DNA from: Streptomyces abyssomicinicus | GTDB lineage: Bacteria; Actinomycetota; Actinomycetes; Streptomycetales; Streptomycetaceae | DNA: 64,000 nt | Assembly: GCF_008974245.1 (NCBI RefSeq) | Contig: NZ_BBZI01000006.1 | Coordinates: 1,287,126-1,351,125 of the forward strand | Direction: 5' to 3' | Shown: positions 52,166 through 61,226 of the stretch, in pieces | Position numbering within the stretch: the first letter of the stretch is position 1 | Layout: each line of letters opens with the position of its first letter | Notes under the pieces: model-generated | Databases searched by the model: none | Told to the model about the DNA's origin: nothing | Seen by the model: the letters and a program-made list of their open reading frames with translations, nothing else | Program-made: the position numbers and the translations under genes

Positions 52166-53158
52166 TCAGCGCAGCATGCGCGCCGCCTCCACCGCCCAGT
52201 AGGTGAGGATGTTGCGCGCACCGGCCCGCTTGATGCCGGTCAGGGTCTCCAGGATCGCCTTGTCGCGGTCGACCCAGCCCTTCTCCGCCGCCGCCTCGAC
52301 CATCGAGTACTCGCCGGAGATCTGGTACGCCGCCACCGGGACGTCCACCGCGTCGGCGACCCGGGCGAGGACGTCCAGGTAGGGGCCGGCCGGCTTGACC
52401 ATGACCATGTCCGCGCCCTCCTCCAGGTCGAGCGCCAGCTCGCGCAGCGACTCGCGGAGGTTGCCGGGGTCCTGCTGGTAGGTCTTGCGGTCGCCCTGGA
52501 GCGACGACCCGACGGCCTCGCGGAAGGGGCCGTAGAAGGCGGAGGAGTACTTGGCGGTGTAGGCGAGGATCGACACGTCCTCCCGCCCGATCTGGTCGAG
52601 CGCGTCGCGGACGACGCCGATCTGGCCGTCCATCATGCCGCTGGGCCCCACGACGTGGGCGCCGGCGTCCGCCTGGACCTGGGCCATCTCCGCGTACCGC
52701 TCCAGCGTCGCGTCGTTGTCCACCCGGCCCTCGGCGTCGAGCACGCCGCAGTGGCCGTGGTCGGTGAACTCGTCCAGGCACAGGTCCGACATGACGATCA
52801 GGTCGTCGCCGACCTCCGCCCGCACGTCGCGCAGCGCGACCTGGAGGATGCCGTCCGGGTCGGTGCCGCAGGTGCCGAGGGCGTCCTTCTTCTCGTCCGC
52901 CGGGACACCGAAGAGCATGATCCCGGAGACGCCCGCCTCGACGGCCTCCGCCGCCGCCTTCTTCAGCGTCTCGCGGGTGTGCTGGAAGACCCCCGGCATC
53001 GAGCTGATCGGCACCGGCTCGCTCACGCCCTCCCGCACGAACGCGGGGAGGATGAAGTCGGCGGGGTGCAGCCGGGTCTCGGCCACCATGCGCCGCATCG
53101 TGGGAGTCGTACGCAGCCGCCGCGGCCGCGTACCGGGGAAGGAACCGTACGTCGTCAT
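52166..53158 (-). CDS. hemB: Delta-aminolevulinic acid dehydratase (porphobilinogen synthase)
   Basis: A 330-residue enzyme condensing two 5-aminolevulinates into porphobilinogen. The Schiff-base lysines are Lys203 ([12 protein letters not shown]) and Lys255 ([12 protein letters not shown]). The metal loop reads [15 protein letters not shown]: Cys127 and Cys137 are kept but the middle ligand is Asp129 rather than Cys, so it is neither the classical three-cysteine zinc site nor the cysteine-free magnesium type. ATG 53158 follows GGAGG closely. It uses the HemL product. Confidence 0.96.
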   Translation of the reverse strand: MTTYGSFPGTRPRRLRTTPTMRRMVAETRLHPADFILPAFVREGVSEPVPISSMPGVFQHTRETLKKAAAEAVEAGVSGIMLFGVPADEKKDALGTCGTDPDGILQVALRDVRAEVGDDLIVMSDLCLDEFTDHGHCGVLDAEGRVDNDATLERYAEMAQVQADAGAHVVGPSGMMDGQIGVVRDALDQIGREDVSILAYTAKYSSAFYGPFREAVGSSLQGDRKTYQQDPGNLRESLRELALDLEEGADMVMVKPAGPYLDVLARVADAVDVPVAAYQISGEYSMVEAAAEKGWVDRDKAILETLTGIKRAGARNILTYWAVEAARMLR

Positions 53159-53402
53159 GCCCTCCACGCTACGCCCGCCGGAAGGGACGTTTTGCCGACG
53201 CCGGGTCGGAGGCGCCGCCCGCACCGCCCGGGGGCGCCGGGGCGCGGGACGGGCGGAACGCGGGGCGGGCGGCTTCAGCGGGCGCGGCGGCGGGCGACCG
53301 CCGCGGATGCGGCGGGCGCGGCGGGTGCAACCCGCGGGACGCCGGCGCGCGTCCTCCGGTGCGAACGTGCGGACCTCGCGCCACACCCCGGAGGTGGCTG
53401 AC

Positions 53403-54017
53403 GTGCCCACACCCAGTTCCGCCGGCCCACGCGGGACGACGATCCGGCGGTGGGTCGCCGTCGCGACTCCCCCGGTCGCCGCCGCGGCCGTCCACGGCTG
53501 GGCGTACTGGTTCTTCCGCGCGAGCGGGCTGCCCCTCGCCGTGGGGGTCGGGGGCGGCTGCGTCCTGATGTTCGGCGCCTGGATCCTCTACCGGAGCCTG
53601 GTCGACGGCACGGGCCGCTTCTTCGGCTCCGTGCTGACCATGATCGCCCTTCTCGCCACCGCCGCCGCGGCCCAGCACAGCACCCCCCGTGCGGAGACGG
53701 CCACCTGCCGGGTCCTGACCGTGGCGGCGGACGCCCAGCCGTCGTGGGGCGACGGCCCCGCCGCCCCCTCCCGCCACAGCCTCACCCTGGAGTGCCCCGG
53801 CGGCTACCCCGGCAAGGTCGTCACCGGGCGCGGGGGCGAGGACATCGGCACGGGGGACACGGTGCGGGTGTCCTACGACGTCCACCGTCGCGTCTCCCCC
53901 CAGCTCGAGGGCGAGCCCGCCCCCTGGATCACGCTCTCCCTGGCCCTCCTCCTGCTCGGCCTGGCGTCCCTGCTGGCCCGCCACGGCGTGCGCGCCCCGA
54001 GCCAGGAGACCGGCTGA
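53403..54017 (+). CDS. Hypothetical membrane protein (DUF3592-like layout)
   Basis: A 204-residue product with N-terminal helices ([54 protein letters not shown]), an extracytoplasmic loop with two cysteines (ATCRVLTV...[11 protein letters not shown]) and a last helix near [20 protein letters not shown]. The V-SYD-...-helix ending resembles DUF3592 proteins, a weak call. GTG 53403 follows GGAGG at 9 nt. It is divergent from hemB. Confidence 0.68.
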   Translation: MPTPSSAGPRGTTIRRWVAVATPPVAAAAVHGWAYWFFRASGLPLAVGVGGGCVLMFGAWILYRSLVDGTGRFFGSVLTMIALLATAAAAQHSTPRAETATCRVLTVAADAQPSWGDGPAAPSRHSLTLECPGGYPGKVVTGRGGEDIGTGDTVRVSYDVHRRVSPQLEGEPAPWITLSLALLLLGLASLLARHGVRAPSQETG

Positions 54018-54178
54018 CGGCCGCCGCGACGGCCGCCGCACCACGACGCCAGCTCACGGGGCACGAGCCACGGATCGCGGATCGCGGATCACGAGCCACG
54101 GATCGCGCCATCGCGCGGTCGCCCCCGGTTGGCCGGGAGTTCGCCCTCGTCACACCTCCGCGGCGCACGATCCGGGCC

Positions 54179-55285
54179 ATGACTCACACGTCCCACATCA
54201 GGTCCACCGCCTACGTCCTGACCGCGTTCGCCGTCCTCGCCGGCACCGCTTCCCCCGCCGTCGCGGCCCCCGCCACGCCCTCCGCTCCCGCAGCCTCGGC
54301 CGCTCACCGGCACGACGCCACCGGTATCCCGTTCACCGCGGCGGAGGTCACCGCACGGGAGGACGGCTCGTACCGGATCACCTGGCAGGCTCCCGGCGTC
54401 CGTCACGTCACGGTCCGCGCCAACGGCCGCACCGTGGCCGGCGGTGGCTCCACCGGCTCCGTGACCGTCACCGGTCTGCCCGCCGCCGACCGGCAGTGGT
54501 TCGACCTGGTGCCGTCCCAGGGCGGCCGGCTGCGCCTCGCCGACCGGCTGATCCGGCTCGACGGCACCGTCAACTTCCGTGACGCCGGCGGCTACCGCAC
54601 CGCGGACGGGCACTGGGTGAAGATGGGCGTCGTCCACCGCTCGGACTCCCTGGAACGCCTGACGGACACCGATCTCGCCAAGCTGACCAGGCTCGGCATA
54701 TCCGTCGACTACGACCTGCGCACCACGTCGGAACGGACGACCGCCCCGGACCGTCTCCCCGACGGTGTCCGGTACGTCGTGGCCGACGTCATGGGCGACA
54801 CCGCCGGCGGCGTGGAGGGCTTCGAGATGCCGACCACGCCCGAACAGGCCGAGCAGTTCATGATCGACGGCGAGAAGGGCATGGTCGGCAACGAAAGCGC
54901 GCGGACCGCCTACACCGCCGTCCTGAACGGGATCACCGCCGACGCGGACGGCTCTCTCTACCACTGCACGGCCGGCAAGGACCGCACCGGCTGGGCGAGC
55001 GCCGTCCTGCTCACCGCCCTCGGCGTGCCCCGCGAGACGGTCATGCGGGACTACCTGGCGTCCAACCACTACCGCGCCGAGGCCAACGCGGCGGCGCTCG
55101 CGGCCCTCCCGCCCCAGCAGGCCGCCGTCTACAAGCCGCTCCTGGACGTCCGCCCCTCCTACCTGAACTCCGGTTTCGAGGAGGTCGAGGACGCCTACGG
55201 GTCATTCACCCGGTACGAGAGGCAGGCGCTCGGCCTGGACGCCAAGGACCTCAGGAAGCTGCGGTCCCAGCTCCTCGTCGGCTGA
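54179..55285 (+). CDS. Secreted tyrosine-protein phosphatase
   Basis: A 368-residue exported enzyme. A signal peptide ends near SPAVAAPATP. Residues ~45-110 look like a small beta-sandwich (YRITWQAPGVRHVTVRANGR). The catalytic domain opens VNFRDAGGYRTADGHWVKMG, the Y_phosphatase3 motif, and carries the P loop HCTAGKDRTG at 262-271 (Cys263, Arg269) with KDRTGW typical of lipid/tyrosine phosphatases like MptpB. It probably dephosphorylates phosphoinositide-like or tyrosine-phosphorylated targets outside the cell. The ribosome site is poor, and two copies of CACGAGCCACGGATCGCG lie ~80 bp upstream. Confidence 0.88.
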   Translation: MTHTSHIRSTAYVLTAFAVLAGTASPAVAAPATPSAPAASAAHRHDATGIPFTAAEVTAREDGSYRITWQAPGVRHVTVRANGRTVAGGGSTGSVTVTGLPAADRQWFDLVPSQGGRLRLADRLIRLDGTVNFRDAGGYRTADGHWVKMGVVHRSDSLERLTDTDLAKLTRLGISVDYDLRTTSERTTAPDRLPDGVRYVVADVMGDTAGGVEGFEMPTTPEQAEQFMIDGEKGMVGNESARTAYTAVLNGITADADGSLYHCTAGKDRTGWASAVLLTALGVPRETVMRDYLASNHYRAEANAAALAALPPQQAAVYKPLLDVRPSYLNSGFEEVEDAYGSFTRYERQALGLDAKDLRKLRSQLLVG

Positions 55286-55343
55286 CCGCTCCGGAGTCGC
55301 GGCGGTACGCGGCGACGCGGCGGTACGCGACGGGACATGGGGA

Positions 55344-55374
55344 GGCCCCCCACCCGACCCGCGGGTGAGGGGCC
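55344..55374. terminator. Terminator between the phosphatase and DUF4232 genes
   Basis: GGCCCCCCACCCG (55344-55356) pairs with CGGGTGAGGGGCC (55362-55374) with one mismatch and a 5-nt loop, between convergent genes. Confidence 0.7.
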
Positions 55375-55410
55375 CGGAACGCCGGGGCCGTCGCCGGGAT
55401 GCCTCCGCCG

Positions 55411-56208
55411 TCACCAGACCAGCGCCAGGTCCATCTCCTGCTGCCAGTAGGTGACCGTGTGGGTGCTGTCGACGTACACGCCGCCCGAGGGCAGCGCCAC
55501 GGTGGCGCCGCGGCCGGCCGCGTCGCCCGAGCGGCCCGCGTACGTGACGGTCAGCCTCTGGGCGGTGTGGCCGCCCTCGCCCTCACCGGTGGCCGCCGCG
55601 GTCATCACCCCGGCGTAGGCGGACTTCCCCGGGGCGATCGTCACGACCGCCTGGGGCCGGCTGTCGCGGAGCACCGGGACGGGCGCCTGGGCGTCGTCGA
55701 ACCGCAGGAACGGCGCGTGGTAGGCGAAGCACGGGACGGTGCCGGTGTTGGTGGCGGTGAGCAGGATGTGGTTGATCGGGCGGGAGACGGCCGTGACGCG
55801 CACCTTGGTGTTCGCCGCGGTGCACGGGACCGGGGCCGCGTCGGAGCCGGACCCGGAGCCCGAGCCGGAACCGGAGCCGGATTCCGAGCCCGAGGTGCCG
55901 GCCGACCCGCCCTTGCCCGTGCCCTGGGACCCGCCGGAGCCGGCGGAGCCGGCGGAGCCGGCGGACGAGCCGGTGCCCTTGCCCGCGTCGGAGGCCGCGT
56001 CGTCCGACTTCTCCGAGCCGGCCGGCTTCGCTCCCTTCCCGGCGTCGGAGGCGTCCGAACCGGCGGCGGGGGCGGAAGCCTGCGGGGAGGAGTCGGTGGC
56101 GTCGGCGTCCGCGTCGCCCTGGCAGGCGGTCAGCGAGAACGCGGCGAACGCGACGGTCGCGGCGGCGAGGAGACGGACACGGGGGCGGCGGGAAGCGAGA
56201 ACGCGCAT
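55411..56208 (-). CDS. DUF4232 lipoprotein
   Basis: Encodes 265 residues. The lipobox FSLTAC puts the lipidated Cys at 29. A disordered Ser/Gly/Ala stretch (residues ~35-120, with SGSGSGSGSGSG) precedes the DUF4232 domain: VPCTAANTKVRVTAV, TATNTGTVPCFAYHAPFLRF and AQRLTVTYAGRSG. The two domain cysteines probably form a disulfide. Function unknown; the family is surface-exposed in actinobacteria. It is divergent from the HTH-membrane gene, and the shared 223-bp region carries GGAACG-type repeats. Confidence 0.85.
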   Translation of the reverse strand: MRVLASRRPRVRLLAAATVAFAAFSLTACQGDADADATDSSPQASAPAAGSDASDAGKGAKPAGSEKSDDAASDAGKGTGSSAGSAGSAGSGGSQGTGKGGSAGTSGSESGSGSGSGSGSGSDAAPVPCTAANTKVRVTAVSRPINHILLTATNTGTVPCFAYHAPFLRFDDAQAPVPVLRDSRPQAVVTIAPGKSAYAGVMTAAATGEGEGGHTAQRLTVTYAGRSGDAAGRGATVALPSGGVYVDSTHTVTYWQQEMDLALVW

Positions 56209-56340
56209 GGCGAAATACCTCTCAGGAGAGTGGAGTTCGGCAGGCCGCCCGACCTGTCGACCGGAGCGGCGTGCTTGGATGACCTCAGCTTGTGGGCGTT
56301 TTCGTCCCAGCGGCGACGATGCCGGGGTGTTCGGGACGCT

Positions 56341-56405
56341 GGAACGTTCTTAACGCCCTGACCAGCGAGAACGTCACCGCCTGGAACGCCGGGACGGGAC
56401 GTTCC
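56341..56405. promoter_or_regulatory. GGAACG inverted repeats upstream of the HTH-membrane gene
   Basis: GGAACGTTCT at 56341-56350 contains the palindrome GAACGTTC. GGAACG at 56383-56388 and CGTTCC at 56400-56405 form a second, spaced inverted repeat (11-bp spacer). They end 27 bp before the GTG of the HTH protein and lie in the region shared with the DUF4232 gene. Confidence 0.5.
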
Positions 56406-56431
56406 GACCGGAGACGAGGGGGAGAGGGACA

Positions 56432-57997
56432 GTGACGGGGGCTGAGGACACCGCCGAGTTCGCGCGGCGGCTACGGGAGTTGAAGGACCGTTCGGGACGC
56501 AGCTACGGCATGCTCGCCAAGCGGCTCCACATGAGCACGTCGACGCTGCACCGGTACTGCAACGGGGACGCGGTGCCGACGGAGTACGCGCCGGTGGAGC
56601 GGTTCGCCCGGGTGTGCGGGGCGTCCACGGAGGAGCTGGTGACCCTTCACCGCGCCTGGGTGCTCGCCGACGCCGCGCGTCGGCGCCCCACCCCGCCATC
56701 CGCCACGGAGGCCGAACCCTCCGCCGGGCCCTCCCCGTCCGCAGGGGCCGGAACGCCCGCCCCGGGGGCCGAATCCGCCGCGGGGGCTCCGCCGGCCCCA
56801 GGGGCTGCCGCGCCCGCCGCGGGGTCCCAACCCGCCGCGGGGGCTTCGTCGGCCGGAGGGGCCGAGCGTGCCGCCGGAGCCGCCGCTCCGGAGGCCGGCG
56901 CCGGGAGGTCCACCACCCCGGCGTTCTCCGCCGAGGAGTCCTCCGCCCAGGAGGCCGCGGCCTCGAAGGCCGTCGGCACCGGCCAGGCGGCGGACACCCC
57001 CGGAACCATCACCGGGGGCACCACCAGGGGCACGGTTCCGCACCCCGCCTCCGGCGGCGCGGGGAACCCCCGGGCGGTCTCCGAGGCACCCGCGTCCCCC
57101 GTACCTCCCTCCGTCTCCCGGAACCGCCGGCGTCTGCTCGTCGCCTCCGCCGTCGCCGCCGTGGCCGCGGTGGTGCTCACCGGCACCCTGGTCACCCGCT
57201 ACGGGCAGGACGACGGCACTCGGGACCGCACCTCCGCCGCCGGCGCCGAGGCGTCCCCCACCCATGCCGCCACCACCGCCGCCACCGCCTCCCCCTCACC
57301 GGCCGGGGACCGGAAGAAGGACCGGGACGACGACGGCAAGGGCAGCCCCACCCCCTCCTCCACCTCCGAGGGCGGAAAGGACGCCAAGCCGAAGGCCACC
57401 GGCACGCCGCTGACCGTCGTCACCCGACCCCACGTGTGGGAGAGCCCCTGCAGCCAGCACTACCTGGTGAACCGCCCGCCCGCCGAGATGGGCCCGCCGC
57501 CCACCGAGCCGGACGCCCCCAGCTGGGTGGCCGCCACGGGCGCGGTCGCGTCGGGCGACCAGATGATCGCGCTGACCGTCCAGGCGACCGGGGACGAGAC
57601 CGTCGTCCTCGACGCGCTCCATGTCCGGGTCCTCAAGTCCTCAACCCCGCTGCCGTGGAACGACTACGCCATGGGCGTCGGCTGCGGCGGCAACGTCTCC
57701 ACCGGGTCCTTCGACGTCCGTCTCGACGAACCGCGCCCGGCCGCCCGGCCGCAGGGGGGCCAGGGCGCCTTCCCCTACAAGGTCACCGCCGCCGAGCCCC
57801 TGGTCGTCTACGTCACCGCGCACGCCTCGGCCCACGACATCAGCTGGGCGCTGGACCTCGAGTGGTCCAGCGACGGCCGGTCGGGGACGATCCGCCTCGA
57901 CGACGGCGGTCGCCCGTTCCGCGCGAGCGGCAACCAGGGCCGCCCCCGGTACGAACATCCGCCGGGCGCGACGGCCTGGAACGTCCCGCTCGAGTAG
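56432..57997 (+). CDS. Membrane-anchored HTH (XRE-type) protein with extracytoplasmic domain
   Basis: A 521-residue protein with three parts. Residues 1-78 are a lambda-repressor-like HTH (FARRLRELKDRSGRSYGMLA, RLHMSTSTLHRYCNGDAVPT). Residues ~85-230 are a Pro/Ala/Gly-rich linker with repeats such as GAPPAPGAAAPAAG. A single helix (235-256, RRLLVASAVAAVAAVVLTGT) then leads to an external part: a Thr/Ser/Asp-rich stalk and a ~150-residue folded domain (VWESPCSQHYLVNRPPAEMG...). The domain carries two cysteines, at ESPCSQH and VGCGGNV. A DNA-binding module tied to an outer sensor is the inference. GTG 56432 follows GGAGAGGG. The next gene starts 6 bp after its stop. Confidence 0.82.
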   Translation: MTGAEDTAEFARRLRELKDRSGRSYGMLAKRLHMSTSTLHRYCNGDAVPTEYAPVERFARVCGASTEELVTLHRAWVLADAARRRPTPPSATEAEPSAGPSPSAGAGTPAPGAESAAGAPPAPGAAAPAAGSQPAAGASSAGGAERAAGAAAPEAGAGRSTTPAFSAEESSAQEAAASKAVGTGQAADTPGTITGGTTRGTVPHPASGGAGNPRAVSEAPASPVPPSVSRNRRRLLVASAVAAVAAVVLTGTLVTRYGQDDGTRDRTSAAGAEASPTHAATTAATASPSPAGDRKKDRDDDGKGSPTPSSTSEGGKDAKPKATGTPLTVVTRPHVWESPCSQHYLVNRPPAEMGPPPTEPDAPSWVAATGAVASGDQMIALTVQATGDETVVLDALHVRVLKSSTPLPWNDYAMGVGCGGNVSTGSFDVRLDEPRPAARPQGGQGAFPYKVTAAEPLVVYVTAHASAHDISWALDLEWSSDGRSGTIRLDDGGRPFRASGNQGRPRYEHPPGATAWNVPLE

Positions 57998-58003
57998 CGC
58001 AGG

Positions 58004-59974
58004 ATGGGGCCCGTGGGGGCGACCAGGAACGAGACCGAAGAGCTGCTGCGCCGCGCCGGGCTGGAGGCCGTGGCCCCGTGGCGGACCGAACCCGTGCTGT
58101 CGGTGCGTGCCGCCTGGCGGACGGTGACCGGCGGTGGGGTCCCGCCGTCGGCGGAGGTCCCCGCCGGCCGTCCGGCCGAGGCCGACGCGGCCTGGAACCG
58201 GCTGGCGGCCGAGGCGGGCATCCTGGACGCCGCCGGCCCCGGACCCCACCCCGCCGTCTTCCTGGTCCAGGCGGGCGGCCGTCCGCACGGCCCCCGCATG
58301 TGGACGCGGGTCCGCCTCGCCTCCGGCGCCGGTCCCACCGGCGCCCTGGGCGACTTCGTCACCCTCTCCCTCGACGGCGGGACGCTGATCGGCGTCGTGA
58401 CGGAGAACGGCACCACCCGCCTGACCGTCGTGGACGACGTACCGGCCCGCATAAGGGCGGCGGCCGAGGCGGACGCCGCCCCGCGCAGCGCACGGGAACA
58501 GGCCGCAGCCTGGGACGCCCTGCTCGGCACGCCGCCCAGGCACCTGCCGCTGGACGCATGGGCCACCGGGCTCGCCGTCCACCGGGACGCGCCCGAAGCG
58601 CTGCTCCTCCAGCTCCTGGAGCGCGACCCCTACCTGCTGTACCGCCGCCTCCCCCCGGCGGTCCTGGCGGCCGCCCTCACCCACCCGGACCGGAAGCTCC
58701 GGCAGGACGCCTTCGAGCAGCAGCCCCTCACCCGCGAGCAGCGGTCGGGCATGATCCTGGCCGAGACCGACGAGCGCACGCGGTGGGTCCTGGCCCTGCT
58801 GGCCGCGGACCGGCGCGACGAACTCACCGAGGAGGCCTGCGAACGGCTCGCCACCGACCCGTCCACCCGGATCCGGCTGGAAGCCGTCCGCCTCACCGGG
58901 CTCCCGGTGCCGCTCGCCCTCCGGCTCGCCGAGGACCCCGAGCCCACCGTCCGTTCCTTCGCCCTGCTGAGGGCCTGGGCGCACCTGGACGACGCCACCC
59001 GCCGGTCCGTCCTCGAGGACCCCCGCCCCGAGGTCCGGCGGCCGGCCCTCCTCCTGCACCACCGCGAACACCCCCTGCCCCAGGCGGTGTTCGCGTCCGA
59101 GGCGCTGGACGCCGACGCCCTGCGTTCCTGCCTCCTCGCCGACGACCTGATCGACCACGTGCTCCGTGACGGCGACCCCTCGCAGCGCGCCGCCCTTGCC
59201 GACAATCCCCGCACACCCACCGGTCGTGCGCTCCGCCTCACCCACGACCCCGACCCGCACGTCCGCTGGAACCTCGCCCTGCGCGCCGACCTCACCGAGG
59301 AGCAGCGGGCGGCCGTGGAGATCGACTTCGACCCGGCGGTCCACCACTTCCTTCCCCTGTGGATCTTCGACCTCCACGACGACCCCGAGGCGATGCGCCG
59401 TCTCGCCGGCTCCGCCCACCCGCTGGTCCGCCGCGGCGTGGCCCGCGCGCGCCGCCTGCCGCCGGACGTCGTCGAACGCCTCGCCCGCGACGAGGACCGC
59501 GTGGTCCAGCTCTTCCTCGCCGAGTCCTGCGACGACGCGCCCGCCGAGATGCTGCTGCGCGTCGCCCAGTGGTGGACGGGCAGTCTCTCCACCCCCGATC
59601 GCCCCCGCTCCCACCCCAACTTCCCGCGCGAGGGCCTCCGGCGCTTCGCCGACCACCCCGAGCACCGGCTCCGCCGGCTCGCCCTGGACGATCCCGCCTC
59701 GACGCCCGGTCTGGTGGAGCGCCTCGCCCGCGACCCGCACGAGCTGGTCCGGATCCGCGCCGCCGAGGATCCGCGGCTCTCGGCGGCCGGCGTGGCCCTG
59801 CTGCTGGACGACCCCTCCGGGGCCGTCCGCAAGGCGGCGCGGCGCCATCCGCGGCTGCCCCTCCGCCGCCTTCTGGATCTGCTGCGCGATCCGCGCACCG
59901 CAGCGGGCGCCGTCAGCCATCCGGCGATCCCGGAGGAGGTCGTCCGCCGCATGATCGGCCTGCTCGACCGCTGA
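58004..59974 (+). CDS. Leucine-rich-variant/HEAT repeat protein
   Basis: Encodes 656 residues. The N-terminal ~170 residues form a separate domain (AVFLVQAGGRPHGPRMWTRV, GDFVTLSLDGGTLIGVVTEN). The rest is a solenoid of LRV-like units of about 24 residues, e.g. LATDPSTRIRLEAVRLTGLP, LAEDPEPTVRSFALLRAWA, LARDPHELVRIRAAEDPRLS and LLDDPSGAVRKAARRHPRLP. There is no signal or helix spanning the membrane. It follows the HTH-membrane gene by 6 bp and is presumably cotranscribed. GTG 58013 is an alternative start. The role is unknown; a protein-binding scaffold is likely. Confidence 0.8.
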   Translation: MGPVGATRNETEELLRRAGLEAVAPWRTEPVLSVRAAWRTVTGGGVPPSAEVPAGRPAEADAAWNRLAAEAGILDAAGPGPHPAVFLVQAGGRPHGPRMWTRVRLASGAGPTGALGDFVTLSLDGGTLIGVVTENGTTRLTVVDDVPARIRAAAEADAAPRSAREQAAAWDALLGTPPRHLPLDAWATGLAVHRDAPEALLLQLLERDPYLLYRRLPPAVLAAALTHPDRKLRQDAFEQQPLTREQRSGMILAETDERTRWVLALLAADRRDELTEEACERLATDPSTRIRLEAVRLTGLPVPLALRLAEDPEPTVRSFALLRAWAHLDDATRRSVLEDPRPEVRRPALLLHHREHPLPQAVFASEALDADALRSCLLADDLIDHVLRDGDPSQRAALADNPRTPTGRALRLTHDPDPHVRWNLALRADLTEEQRAAVEIDFDPAVHHFLPLWIFDLHDDPEAMRRLAGSAHPLVRRGVARARRLPPDVVERLARDEDRVVQLFLAESCDDAPAEMLLRVAQWWTGSLSTPDRPRSHPNFPREGLRRFADHPEHRLRRLALDDPASTPGLVERLARDPHELVRIRAAEDPRLSAAGVALLLDDPSGAVRKAARRHPRLPLRRLLDLLRDPRTAAGAVSHPAIPEEVVRRMIGLLDR

Positions 59975-60024
59975 CCGCGCCCCGCGCCCCGCGCGCCAGG
60001 GCCCGACGCACCCGGGACGGGGCC

Positions 60025-60609
60025 CTACGCGGACGGGCCGCCCGTGGACCCCGCGCCCGCCTCCGGGACCTCCGCCCGCGCCAGGCCGGCCAGGATCGCG
60101 TCCACCGTCTCGTGCGGCGTCTGCCCGGACGTGTCCAGCCACAGGCCGATCCTCGGCGTCTCCTCCCGCAGCGCGCGGACGAAGCCGTCCACGGCCCAGC
60201 CCCCGGAGTACCCGGTCTTCGCCCGGCCGGCCTCCCGCTCCCGTACGGCCTCGGCCGACGGGGCGAGGACGACCACGTACAGCGGGCGGGTCCGCACCCG
60301 CGCGACGAACCGCGGCAGGTCATCGCCCAGCAGGATGTCCTGCACCACCGCGGTGAACCCGGCCCCCGCGTACTCGTCCGCCACCGTCGCGGCGATCCGC
60401 TGCCGCAGGTCGAGCTGGGCGAGCGCGCCGGACGCCGGTTCCGGCGTCATCTCCTCACGCCCGGAGACCACCATCCGGCGGAAGACGTCGCCCCGCACGT
60501 GCGCCGCCCGCGGCAGCCGCGAGGCCAGCAGCTCGGCGACGGTGGACTTCCCGGCGGCCATGACCCCCGTGACCAGGACAACCGCGGCGTCCGCCGCATC
60601 CGCTCCCAT
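60025..60609 (-). CDS. P-loop kinase/AAA-type ATPase
   Basis: A 194-residue nucleoside/chloramphenicol-phosphotransferase-like kinase. Walker A is GVMAAGKST near the N-terminus; HVRGDVFRRMVVSGREEM and a lid region EREAGRAKTGYSGGW with VDGFVRAL follow. WLDTSGQTPHETVDAIL is the usual closing motif of this family. The acceptor substrate is unknown. ATG 60609 is preferred; GTG 60615 is in frame. It converges on the LRV gene and follows the 17-residue-repeat gene on the same strand after 30 bp. Confidence 0.82.
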   Translation of the reverse strand: MGADAADAAVVLVTGVMAAGKSTVAELLASRLPRAAHVRGDVFRRMVVSGREEMTPEPASGALAQLDLRQRIAATVADEYAGAGFTAVVQDILLGDDLPRFVARVRTRPLYVVVLAPSAEAVREREAGRAKTGYSGGWAVDGFVRALREETPRIGLWLDTSGQTPHETVDAILAGLARAEVPEAGAGSTGGPSA

Positions 60610-60639
60610 GCGCACCCACGGTAGGGCCCACCGGCCGTC

Positions 60640-61107
60640 CTAGCCGAAGATTTCCTCCAGGAAACCCACGTCCTCCTCGGCCTCCAGGTACAGCGCGAGG
60701 AAGAGGGCGAGCAGCAGCTCGTCCGGCAGCTCCTGGTCCTCGCCCTCCAGGCTCGCCCGGTTCGGGAGGACGCCGAGCTTGGAATAGCGGACCTCCAGCG
60801 GTCCGACCCGCTGGACCACCCCGGCGGCCTTGGAGTACCGGAGCGGGTAGGGACCGATCCGCCGGACCGAGTGGCCGGAGCCGCCGTAGTCGAACTCCAG
60901 CTCTCCGACGGCACGCGGCCGGGAGCCGTGCCCGCCGTAGCGGACCTCGCGGTGCCCGATCCGCTTCAGACGCCCGCTGAGCCGGTCGTACTCGATCTCC
61001 CAGCCGCCGAGTCCGCGCGGCTTGCCGCTCAGCTTCCTGTAGGTGATCTCGGTGTCACCGATGCGCCGCAGGCTGCCCAGCGCGTCGTGCTGGAGCTTGA
61101 TGTCCAT
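60640..61107 (-). CDS. Protein of six 17-residue repeats with acidic C-terminus
   Basis: Encodes 155 residues; I do not recognise a characterised family. After MDIKLQHDALGSL come six back-to-back units of exactly 17 residues at 14-30, 31-47, 48-64, 65-81, 82-98 and 99-115. Each follows (R/K/Q)-(R/G/A)-h-G-x3-(I/V/F/L)-x-Y-x7, e.g. RRIGDTEITYRKLSGKP and QRVGPLEVRYSKLGVLP. Alternating polar/hydrophobic residues and the G-x3-h-x-Y core suggest a beta-hairpin solenoid or propeller. The tail is hydrophobic-acidic (LLLALFLALYLEAEEDVGFL). There is no signal peptide. GAAGAAGG precedes ATG 61107. Its neighbour is the P-loop kinase gene, 30 bp downstream. Confidence 0.78.
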   Translation of the reverse strand: MDIKLQHDALGSLRRIGDTEITYRKLSGKPRGLGGWEIEYDRLSGRLKRIGHREVRYGGHGSRPRAVGELEFDYGGSGHSVRRIGPYPLRYSKAAGVVQRVGPLEVRYSKLGVLPNRASLEGEDQELPDELLLALFLALYLEAEEDVGFLEEIFG

Positions 61108-61226
61108 GACGGTGACCTTCTTCCCTCGCGTCGACGGTCACGGACGGACCCTTCCAACCTCCTCGCCCGGTCCCGGCCTGTCAAAAGGAGGCGCGGCCGC
61201 GTCCCCGCACCGGGTCCGGGGTCGCG

